A stretch of DNA of 12,440 bases from an uncultured Clostridium sp. Lineage in GTDB: Bacteria; Bacillota; Clostridia; TANB77; CAG-508. The notes under the pieces are model-generated. The model ran no database searches. It was not told the origin of the DNA and worked only from the letters and a program-made list of their open reading frames with translations. Where the stretch lies: contig CAMMEP010000044.1 of NCBI GenBank assembly GCA_946495905.1, positions 1 through 12,440 on the forward strand, read 5' to 3'. Within the stretch, counting starts at the first letter, position 1. The number at the start of each line of letters is the position of its first letter. The translations under genes and the position numbers were made by a program. Positions 1-6,384 of this stretch are shown here, in pieces.

Positions 1-368
1 ATTATGGAATAAGAGAACATCCTATACAAGGAGTAGTAAAGCAACATACAGGAATTGATATTGGAAATGCAGGCTTTGGAGCACCGGTTATTGCAGCAGC
101 AGATGGAGTAGTAACTATGGCTAGTTACTATGGAGGGTATGGTAATTGCGTCATGATTAATCATGGAAATGGAATTTCTACTTTATATGGGCATGGTCAA
201 AAAATATTGACAACAGTAGGAACAGAAGTAAAAAAGGGTGATTTAATTATGGAAGTAGGTTCAACAGGAAATTCAACAGGCCCACATTTACATTTTGAAG
301 TAAGAGTAAATGGATCTCCAGTAAATCCTAAACCATATCTGCAAGGTAGTACGGAAGAAAGTGAGTAG
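1..368 (+). CDS. M23 family (LytM-type) metallopeptidase, 3' part only
   Basis: The reading frame is open from position 3, so the gene begins before the window; 121 C-terminal residues are visible. They form an almost complete M23 peptidase domain. The zinc motif HTGIDIG supplies His15 and Asp19 (visible numbering). TLYGH carries His64, and HLHFEV carries His95 and His97. By analogy with LytM, His15, Asp19 and His97 bind zinc while His64 and His95 are catalytic. Family members are extracellular endopeptidases that cut peptidoglycan cross-bridges or stem peptides. The missing N-terminus would be expected to hold a signal or membrane segment and often a coiled coil. In many Clostridia an M23 protein followed by an S41 peptidase lies downstream of ftsE-ftsX, which suggests a role in FtsEX-controlled wall hydrolysis; this is inference, since ftsEX is outside the window. 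The protein ends in a short acidic tail soon after the domain. Confidence 0.93.
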   Translation, partial: YGIREHPIQGVVKQHTGIDIGNAGFGAPVIAAADGVVTMASYYGGYGNCVMINHGNGISTLYGHGQKILTTVGTEVKKGDLIMEVGSTGNSTGPHLHFEVRVNGSPVNPKPYLQGSTEESE

Positions 369-375
369 ATAAAGG

Positions 376-424
376 AGTTAGAAGTAGAAAATATTTTTCA
401 TGCATACTTCTAACTTCTATTTTC
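376..424 (+). terminator. possible weak terminator or attenuating hairpin after the M23 gene
   Basis: An 11-bp perfect inverted repeat (arms 376-386 and 405-415, AGTTAGAAGTA / TACTTCTAACT) lies just after the M23 stop codon. It has an 18-nt loop and is followed by a T-rich but interrupted stretch (TCTATTTTC). It could partly terminate the M23 transcript while allowing readthrough into the S41 peptidase gene 54 bp further on. The long loop and weak U-tract keep confidence low. Confidence 0.4.
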
Positions 425-478
425 AAGAATAAAATAAAAAGAGAGATTAAAAAATGGCTAATAGCTAAGGAGGAAAAA

Positions 479-1681
479 ATGAAATCGGATAAAAAACAAA
501 GTATTTATAAAATTGTTATGTTAGTAGCACTTACTGCATTAATTACTTTTATGATTACATCTATTTTTATGTATAAAGTAATGGGAGAGGGGAACATTAG
601 ATATGTAGGAGTATCTACAGATACCTCTTCACTTTCTAAAACAATAAATTATTTAAAGAGTTTTATAGAAGAGCATTATATAGGAGAAATTGATGAGGAA
701 CAAATGATCCAAACAGCTATTAAAGGTTATGTAGCAGGTCTAGGAGATAAGTATTCAGAATATATTTCGCCAGATGAAATGGAAGAATATATGGAAGATA
801 CCATAGGAAAATATGTAGGAATAGGAGTCTATATTACCAATAATACACAGACAAATCAAATTGTTATTTTAATGCCAATAGAGCAGTCACCTGCAGAAGA
901 GGCAGGACTAAAAGCAGGCGATGTGATTACTAAAGTAGATGGAGTAGAATATACAGGGGAACAATTAGACGAAGCTTCTGATAAAATGAAAGGTGAAGAA
1001 GGAACAAAAGTAACGCTAACCATTTTAAGGGGAGAGGAAACCTTTGATGTAGAAGTAGAAAGAAGAACAGTACAAGTAAACCATGTAGAAGCAAGAATGT
1101 TAGAAAATCAAATAGGGTACATGCAAATTGCCTCTTTTGATGATGGAACAGCACAAGAATTTGAAGAAAAATATCAAGAATTACAAAATCAAAATGTAAA
1201 ATCATTAATTATCGACTTAAGAAATAATGGTGGAGGAATTGTTGACGAGGCGGTTGATATAGCAGATTTAATGATAGAAAAAGGAAAAACAATTTTAATC
1301 ACGAAGAGTAAAAGTGATGAAGAAGAAGAAACAAAGGCAGAAAAAGATAGAAGTATTACTGTACCAATTGTTGTATTAGTAAATGAATATTCAGCAAGTG
1401 CATCAGAAATATTAGCTGCAGCATTAAAAGAGAATGATAATGCTACATTAGTAGGACAAAAAACTTATGGAAAAGGTGTTATTCAAACTGTATACTCCAT
1501 GTCTGATGGAAGTGGGTTAAAATTAACAACAGAAGAGTATTTTACACCAAACCATAATAAAATTCATGAAGTAGGAATTACACCTGATGTAGAAGTAGCT
1601 CTACCAGAAGGAAAAACATTATATGATATAGAAGACAGTGAGGATACACAATTGCAAAAGGCAATAGAATTATTAAAATAA
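479..1681 (+). CDS. S41 family C-terminal processing peptidase (CtpA/CtpB type)
   Basis: A 400-residue serine endoprotease that acts outside the membrane and cleaves near substrate C-termini. Residues 10-33 form one hydrophobic anchor after a lysine-rich start, so the enzyme is probably tethered facing outward. An N-terminal helical region (about 50-110) precedes a PDZ domain (about 112-200, with the GIGVYI and AGLKAGDVI motifs). The S41 core contains the DLRNNGGG segment (246-253). The catalytic serine is Ser307 in SASASE, Lys332 lies in GKGVIQ and Gln336 follows. The 25- and 4-residue spacings match the Ser-Lys-Gln triad of Bacillus CtpB. The start is supported by AAGGAGG at 467-473, five bases before the ATG. 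The gene sits 110 bp after the M23 peptidase gene and in the same direction, suggesting a wall-maturation pair. In Bacillus, CtpB processes a sporulation regulator; whether this protein does so cannot be read here. Confidence 0.95.
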   Translation: MKSDKKQSIYKIVMLVALTALITFMITSIFMYKVMGEGNIRYVGVSTDTSSLSKTINYLKSFIEEHYIGEIDEEQMIQTAIKGYVAGLGDKYSEYISPDEMEEYMEDTIGKYVGIGVYITNNTQTNQIVILMPIEQSPAEEAGLKAGDVITKVDGVEYTGEQLDEASDKMKGEEGTKVTLTILRGEETFDVEVERRTVQVNHVEARMLENQIGYMQIASFDDGTAQEFEEKYQELQNQNVKSLIIDLRNNGGGIVDEAVDIADLMIEKGKTILITKSKSDEEEETKAEKDRSITVPIVVLVNEYSASASEILAAALKENDNATLVGQKTYGKGVIQTVYSMSDGSGLKLTTEEYFTPNHNKIHEVGITPDVEVALPEGKTLYDIEDSEDTQLQKAIELLK

Positions 1682-1716
1682 AAATAGAAAAGCTCTAAAA
1701 TTTCATATAAAATAAA

Positions 1717-1759
1717 GTCACAACTGCCCAAAAATAAAGAAAAAATAGGCAGTTGTGAC
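1717..1759. repeat. perfect 12-bp inverted repeat (hairpin) without a U-tract on the + strand
   Basis: Arms 1717-1728 and 1748-1759 (GTCACAACTGCC / GGCAGTTGTGAC) are perfectly complementary around a 19-nt A-rich loop. It lies 36 bp after the S41 peptidase stop and 28 bp before the tRNA promoter. On the + strand it is followed by a run of A, not T, so it is not a canonical terminator for the upstream gene. On the minus strand it is followed by TTTATTTTAT. It may stabilise a 3' end, terminate antisense transcription, or bind a protein. Confidence 0.6.
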
Positions 1760-1787
1760 AAAAAAATAAAAAATTTAAAAATAAGTA

Positions 1788-1816
1788 TTGACAATCTGAT
1801 GAAAATCGGGTATACT
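1788..1816 (+). promoter_or_regulatory. sigma-A-like promoter of the tRNA array
   Basis: A perfect -35 hexamer TTGACA (1788-1793), a 17-bp spacer and the -10 hexamer TATACT (1811-1816) end about 20 bp before the first tRNA. The near-consensus match fits a strong stable-RNA promoter. Nothing else between it and the tRNAs looks like a gene. Confidence 0.88.
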
Positions 1817-1835
1817 TAATCTCGTCAAGAGAAAT

Positions 1836-1911
1836 GGTCGCTTAGCTCAGCTGGGAGAGCATCTGCCTTACAAGCAGGGGGTCATAGGTTCGAGCCCTAT
1901 AGCGACCACCA
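1836..1911 (+). tRNA. tRNA-Val (anticodon TAC)
   Basis: A 76-nt cloverleaf. The acceptor arms GGTCGCT / AGCGACC pair perfectly. The D-arm has GCTC / GAGC, the anticodon loop is CTTACAA (anticodon TAC, reading GTA-type valine codons), and the T-arm has ATAGG, TTCGAGC and CCTAT. Discriminator A is followed by an encoded CCA (1909-1911). It is first in a three-tRNA array with 9-bp spacers. Confidence 0.97.
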
Positions 1912-1920
1912 TTTCTTTAC

Positions 1921-1997
1921 GGCCCGGTAGTTCAGTTGGTTAGAACGCTAGCCTGTCACGCTAGAGGTCGACGGTTCGAGCCCGTTCCGGGTCGCCA
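1921..1997 (+). tRNA. tRNA-Asp (anticodon GTC)
   Basis: A 77-nt cloverleaf. Acceptor GGCCCGG pairs with CCGGGTC, allowing a G-T pair. The anticodon stem GCTAGC flanks the loop CTGTCAC, giving anticodon GTC. The T-arm is GACGG / CCGTT around TTCGAGC. Discriminator G and an encoded CCA (1995-1997) are present, as expected for bacterial tRNA-Asp. Confidence 0.97.
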
Positions 1998-2006
1998 TTT
2001 TTTTAT

Positions 2007-2082
<76 letters not shown>

Positions 2083-2086
2083 TATA

Positions 2087-2122
2087 AAGTAGTATTTTTA
2101 CAGAAATACTACTTATTTTTTT
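2087..2122 (+). terminator. intrinsic terminator of the tRNA array
   Basis: Arms 2087-2097 and 2104-2114 (AAGTAGTATTT / AAATACTACTT) form a perfect 11-bp stem with a 6-nt loop, followed by A and seven T residues. It begins 4 bp after the tRNA-Phe CCA end. A near copy lies at 2238-2262. Confidence 0.85.
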
Positions 2123-2137
2123 ACCAAATAATTTATT

Positions 2138-2221
2138 GTGGAATCGAAAAGGACGTGCCGAATATCATGAGGCAAAAACAGTCCCGTGGACTGTTTTTAG
2201 GACGCGGCTCGCCGATTCCAC
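2138..2221. repeat. REP-like palindromic element between the two tRNA-Phe 3' copies
   Basis: The outer arms GTGGAATCG (2138-2146) and CGATTCCAC (2213-2221) are perfect inverted complements. The right arm is part of the duplicated tRNA-Phe T-arm sequence. Inside is a perfect 11-bp hairpin (2174-2184 / 2188-2198, AAAAACAGTCC / GGACTGTTTTT, loop CGT). The GC-rich bases around it (GGACGTGCC on the left, GGACGCGGCTCGCC on the right) contrast with the AT-rich surroundings. It resembles a REP-type or small MITE-type insertion. No protein-coding signal with a ribosome site is present. Copy number elsewhere in the genome is unknown from here. Confidence 0.6.
2174..2198. terminator. terminator-like hairpin inside the palindromic element
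   Basis: The stem ACAGTCC / GGACTGT has a 3-nt loop and is flanked by five A on the left and five T on the right. It could therefore end transcription in both directions. It lies between the tRNA terminator and the terminator of the minus-strand cassette, so its function in place may be redundant. Confidence 0.5.
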
Positions 2222-2250
2222 TTGAAGCCACCAAAAAAAGTAGTATTTTT
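2213..2250 (+). repeat. direct repeat of the tRNA-Phe 3' end plus terminator arm
   Basis: Positions 2213-2250 repeat 2062-2099 with an offset of 151 bp and only two mismatches (2234 and 2236). The first 21 bases are identical to the tRNA-Phe 3' end from the T-loop through CCA, and the following bases repeat the left arm of the tRNA terminator. The rest of the tRNA is absent, so this is not a functional tRNA. Such a partial 3' copy is the usual footprint of site-specific integration into a tRNA gene, although here only about 130 bp separate the two copies and no integrase is in view. Confidence 0.85.
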
Positions 2251-2269
2251 TAAATACTACTTCTTTTTT
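2233..2269 (-). terminator. bidirectional terminator for the minus-strand XRE cassette
   Basis: Arms 2238-2248 and 2252-2262 (AAGTAGTATTT / AAATACTACTT) form an 11-bp stem with a 3-nt loop. On the minus strand it is followed by a run of T (complement of the A run at 2233-2239), and it lies just past the stop codon at 2279. On the + strand it is followed by C and six T, so it can work both ways. It is a diverged copy of the tRNA terminator at 2087-2122. Confidence 0.75.
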
Positions 2270-2278
2270 ATCAAAAAT

Positions 2279-3001
2279 TTAATTTACTCCATTTTGTTCC
2301 GCATCTCTTATTTCATAATCTTCTGGTATTTCAATTAATGAATTATCTATACTATCATGAGAAATTGTAACTCTAAATACATATGACTCTTCATCAGGAT
2401 TGCTACTTAAACTATCATCTAATGCTCTAGCACTTAAATACATTAAATCTCCATCACTGTTAAAATAAAACTTTATATCTGTTTCTTTAAAGTATTCATA
2501 ATACATAAAATTCCCATCTACCCACTCATATCCTCTTGTATAATATGTATTATTTGTAATTAAATCCATAACATCTTCTGCCCATCCAGCATACACTTCA
2601 GTAGCTTCTTCTTTCATTGTATCAAACTTTAAACAAATTTTATCTTTATCAAGCAAAATATATGACTCTCTTCCATTTTTTGATATTATATTTACTAATT
2701 GTGTATGTTGTGTTGTTTCTTCTAAAGCTTCACTAAGTTTTGTTATAGATACTATTTCTCTTTCATTATCATAATCTGTTGCATAAATCCATGTAATTTC
2801 TTCATCTCCTATATTCTCCAATTTCATAGTCGTATTGTTCTCATTATGACCATATTCTGGACCATACTCATAAAAATGCTTAAACAATTGATATGCATTT
2901 GAATTTTTTGGATTATCAGATCTTCCCCAACAAATAAAAGCAACTGCCACTATAATAATTAACACAATTAATATGTTTCTTACATTTAAAAACTTTTTCA
3001 T
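2279..3001 (-). CDS. membrane-anchored extracytoplasmic protein of unknown function
   Basis: I do not recognise the family. The protein has a positively charged start followed by one hydrophobic segment (about residues 8-25), then roughly 210 polar residues, so it is most likely anchored with its body outside the membrane. There is no proper lipobox before the cysteine at the end of the hydrophobic stretch. The body alternates short strand-like segments rich in Tyr, Asp and Glu and ends with IEIPEDYEI, a style seen in beta-rich substrate-carrier or sensor folds; this is only a resemblance. I place the start at the ATG at 3001 (240 residues) because AGGGG (3011-3015) lies 9 bases upstream. The earlier in-frame ATG at 3010 would have the same site directly abutting it. 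The gene starts just after the XRE gene ends and is third in the cassette. Confidence 0.72.
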   Translation of the reverse strand: MKKFLNVRNILIVLIIIVAVAFICWGRSDNPKNSNAYQLFKHFYEYGPEYGHNENNTTMKLENIGDEEITWIYATDYDNEREIVSITKLSEALEETTQHTQLVNIISKNGRESYILLDKDKICLKFDTMKEEATEVYAGWAEDVMDLITNNTYYTRGYEWVDGNFMYYEYFKETDIKFYFNSDGDLMYLSARALDDSLSSNPDEESYVFRVTISHDSIDNSLIEIPEDYEIRDAEQNGVN

Positions 3002-3013
3002 GATAATCATCCC

Positions 3014-3223
3014 CTATTCAAAATAAAATATATCTTCAAATTTTTTATCTAATGCTATACATAATAATAATGCTAACTTCGCTGTTGGACAAAACTGTCC
3101 TGTTTCAATGGAACTAATTGTTTGTCTTGATACTCCTACTAATTTTGCTAATTCTTCTTGAGAAAGACTTTTTTCTACTCTTGCCAATTTTAATTTATTT
3201 TTTAAAATTAAATTCTCTTTCAT
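3014..3223 (-). CDS. small XRE/Cro-C1 family HTH regulator
   Basis: A 69-residue protein made up almost entirely of a helix-turn-helix domain. Residues about 11-62 carry the classic pattern SQEELAKLVGVSRQTISSIE, with the recognition helix at VSRQTISSIE. This is the compact DNA-binding type often paired with a small membrane protein of unknown function. The start codon overlaps the stop of the upstream membrane gene (ATGA), and GAGGTGAG lies just before it, so the two are translationally coupled. It probably binds its own promoter region; the three TTGTCAA sites at 3633-3673 are candidate operators. Target and signal are unknown. Confidence 0.9.
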   Translation of the reverse strand: MKENLILKNKLKLARVEKSLSQEELAKLVGVSRQTISSIETGQFCPTAKLALLLCIALDKKFEDIFYFE

Positions 3224-3531
3224 AGTCTCACCTCATTAATAAAGCTCCAAGTAAATATGATTGCTAATATTAATGTGATAATTCCTAATATTAATAATAT
3301 TTTTTTCTTCATTTTAAAATATTGATAAAATTCTGAAATAGTTAATTGAGCAAGAGTAATTACTATTAAATCACTTATTACATATTCTGCAAAAATTATT
3401 CTTATTAGTACAAATACAAGACATAGAATTGGTATAATAATTGTGCTAATTCCTAAAGATTTTGTTAGTACTGCTTGTTCCATTTCATCTCCTTCTTTTT
3501 GTGCTTTTGATAAAATCTCTTCTTTGTTCAT
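3220..3531 (-). CDS. small three-TM membrane protein, first gene of the XRE cassette
   Basis: A 103-residue protein with a charged N-terminal tail of about 25 residues (MNKEEILSKAQKEGDEMEQA) and three hydrophobic segments at about 28-46, 50-68 and 76-98, ending in a short polar tail. The layout and start resemble the DUF6442-type proteins that commonly sit beside a small XRE regulator in Bacillota; that name is from memory of the family pattern. A strong AGGAGGGGAGG site precedes the ATG. The last four bases overlap the XRE start codon. Its role is unknown. In such pairs the membrane protein could sense a signal and hold or release the regulator, which is inference. Confidence 0.82.
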   Translation of the reverse strand: MNKEEILSKAQKEGDEMEQAVLTKSLGISTIIIPILCLVFVLIRIIFAEYVISDLIVITLAQLTISEFYQYFKMKKKILLILGIITLILAIIFTWSFINEVRL

Positions 3532-3610
3532 ATTCCTCCCCTCCTATCTCCTTAGAATTACTTTTATATATTTATTTTCATCTCGTAATTAAACTTATAT
3601 ATCTAAGTTA

Positions 3611-3639
3611 ATAATAACATATTTGTGCTTCATTGTCAA
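3611..3639 (-). promoter_or_regulatory. sigma-A-like promoter of the XRE cassette
   Basis: Read on the minus strand: TTGACA (complement of 3634-3639), a 17-bp spacer and TATTAT (complement of 3611-3616), about 80 bp before the first gene of the cassette. It is a near-consensus match, and its -35 hexamer lies inside one of the TTGTCAA repeats. Confidence 0.75.
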
Positions 3640-3673
3640 GTTTACTTGTCAAAAAGTAATGTTTTGTTGTCAA
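3633..3673. promoter_or_regulatory. triple TTGTCAA repeat, candidate operator for the XRE regulator
   Basis: Three identical heptamers TTGTCAA occur at 3633-3639, 3646-3652 and 3667-3673, spaced 13 and 21 bp, at and just upstream of the -35 hexamer. Repeats placed like this are typical of autoregulatory operators of small XRE repressors. No binding evidence exists here. Confidence 0.45.
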
Positions 3674-3707
3674 TTTTTTATTACAATTCATAACCTATAA
3701 AATTACT

Positions 3708-4052
3708 AAGAATGTATATATATTAATATTGAATAAATTTCGAATGTGATCGGAGAATGATTAGAAAATCTTAAATAATTTTTTAGAACAAAAGCGACAT
3801 GATTTCTGCATTTTATCATTTTAGCTAACTAATATGTCGTGTCTTTGTTCGCGTGCCAATTTTACATAAGTAAAATTGTGTACAACTAATTTAATATATT
3901 AGAAAGTCCTTGTGACTTTCTTAATATATTGTAAATGTTCGCGCCGAGTAAAGCGAGGGCTAAGTGAAAGGGTGCCATAAAATTATTTTAGATTTTCTTA
4001 TCTTTCGTATTGAGCCGAGAAATTTATGAAATATTAATATATATACATTCTT
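3708..4052. repeat. 345-bp non-coding element with 23-bp perfect terminal inverted repeats and nested hairpins
   Basis: The ends 3708-3730 and 4030-4052 are perfect 23-bp inverted complements (AAGAATGTATATATATTAAT onward). The similarity continues outward imperfectly to about 3681 and 4086. Inside, more pairs nest: 3763-3782 with 3979-3998 (one mismatch); 3787-3800 with 3834-3849 (AACAAA..CGACAT / ATGTCG..TTTGTT); 3857-3865 with 3870-3878 (CAATTTTAC, loop ATAA); and 3893-3908 with 3914-3930 (one bulge). The strand would fold into a closed multi-branch structure on either strand. GC-rich patches (GTTCGCG at 3847 and 3937; GCGCCGAG at 3941) contrast with the AT-rich arms. No ORF with a ribosome site is present. 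It could be a MITE-like non-autonomous mobile element or a structured RNA; with no clear target duplication I cannot choose. Confidence 0.75.
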
Positions 4053-4093
4053 ATTAATAGTATTTTTAAGCTATGAATAGTAACAAGTTTTCC

Positions 4094-4125
4094 CATAATA
4101 AAAGAACATAGAAAAATCTATGTTC
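4094..4125 (-). terminator. intrinsic terminator of groEL
   Basis: Arms 4104-4112 and 4117-4125 (GAACATAGA / TCTATGTTC) form a 9-bp stem with a 4-nt loop. On the minus strand it is followed by TTTTATTAT. It lies 6 bp beyond the groEL stop codon. Confidence 0.82.
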
Positions 4126-4131
4126 CATTTT

Positions 4132-5778
<1,647 letters not shown>

Positions 5779-5813
5779 TCAATCTCCTTTCAGTGATTTA
5801 GGGACACTCCTTC

Positions 5814-5833
5814 AATCCCTGTTTTTAGGGATT
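5814..5833 (-). other. hairpin in the groES-groEL spacer
   Basis: Arms AATCCCT (5814-5820) and AGGGATT (5827-5833) form a perfect 7-bp stem with a 6-nt loop, about 40 bases before the groEL start in the message. It is set among several more copies of the motif TCCC/GGGA. No U-tract follows, so it is not a terminator. It could be an RNA-processing or stability site that sets the groES to groEL ratio. Confidence 0.45.
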
Positions 5834-5917
5834 AGGGAATAGTCCTTTACATCTTTCTTTATTTATTTTTTAGAATAATAGCGGTTTTTTGTTTATAATA
5901 TTTTAACTTTTCTTACT

Positions 5918-6199
5918 CTATTCTACAACTGCTAATATATCATCTTGTTTTACAATAATATAATCTGTTCCTTCATATTTTACTTCTGTTCCAGAATATT
6001 TACTAACAATTACATTATCACCTTTTTTTACTATCATTGTTTCTGGTTTTCCATCAATTATTTCTCCTGGTCCTATTTCTATAACTTCTGCTACTTGTGG
6101 TTTTTCTTGTGCTGATTGTGATAATATAATTCCACTTTTAGTTGTTTCTTCGCCTTCTTTCATTTTTATTAATACTCTACTTCCTAATGGTTTAATCAT
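5918..6199 (-). CDS. groES: GroES co-chaperonin (Cpn10)
   Basis: A 93-residue protein that forms the heptameric lid of the GroEL cage. It begins MIKPLGSRVLIKM, the Cpn10 start pattern. The mobile GroEL-binding loop is at about residues 15-34 (EGEETTKSGIILSQSAQEKP), followed by VIEIGPGE and a C-terminal DDILAVVE, all as expected; the length is typical. AGGAGGTAA precedes the ATG. Transcription should start just upstream, under the CIRCE operator at 6221-6247, so it is HrcA-regulated. groEL follows on the same transcript. Confidence 0.98.
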   Translation of the reverse strand: MIKPLGSRVLIKMKEGEETTKSGIILSQSAQEKPQVAEVIEIGPGEIIDGKPETMIVKKGDNVIVSKYSGTEVKYEGTDYIIVKQDDILAVVE

Positions 6200-6220
6200 T
6201 TAAATTACCTCCTTTATTTT

Positions 6221-6247
6221 TTAGCACTCTATCTTTATGACTGCTAA
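6221..6247 (-). promoter_or_regulatory. CIRCE operator (HrcA binding site)
   Basis: Read on the minus strand: TTAGCAGTC, nine bases, then GAGTGCTAA. This matches the CIRCE consensus TTAGCACTC-N9-GAGTGCTAA with one mismatch in the first half-site. It lies between the promoter and the groES ribosome site, the usual place for HrcA repression. hrcA itself is not in the window. Confidence 0.95.
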
Positions 6248-6248
6248 T

Positions 6249-6277
6249 AATTTATACCCATTTTTATGAAATGTCAA
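6249..6277 (-). promoter_or_regulatory. groESL promoter
   Basis: On the minus strand TTGACA (complement of 6272-6277) precedes TATAAATT. The -10 hexamer is either TATAAA (15-bp spacer) or TAAATT (17-bp spacer). It directly abuts the CIRCE operator, so HrcA would block initiation. Confidence 0.72.
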
Positions 6278-6384
6278 TACTATTTTTGAATTTTTCACAC
6301 AAAGTTCACATATTTATTGTATTCCTTGATTTTTCTATATATTCCTAAATCTAAAATTGCTTTATAAATATGTTTTCGGAGAAA

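Noticed and set aside
2138..2221. Degenerate second tRNA gene
   Set aside because: Only the 3' T-arm and acceptor half are present; no D-arm or anticodon arm can be drawn from the upstream bases.
3681..4086. Insertion sequence with transposase
   Set aside because: There are terminal inverted repeats but no reading frame of useful length inside and no clear target duplication.
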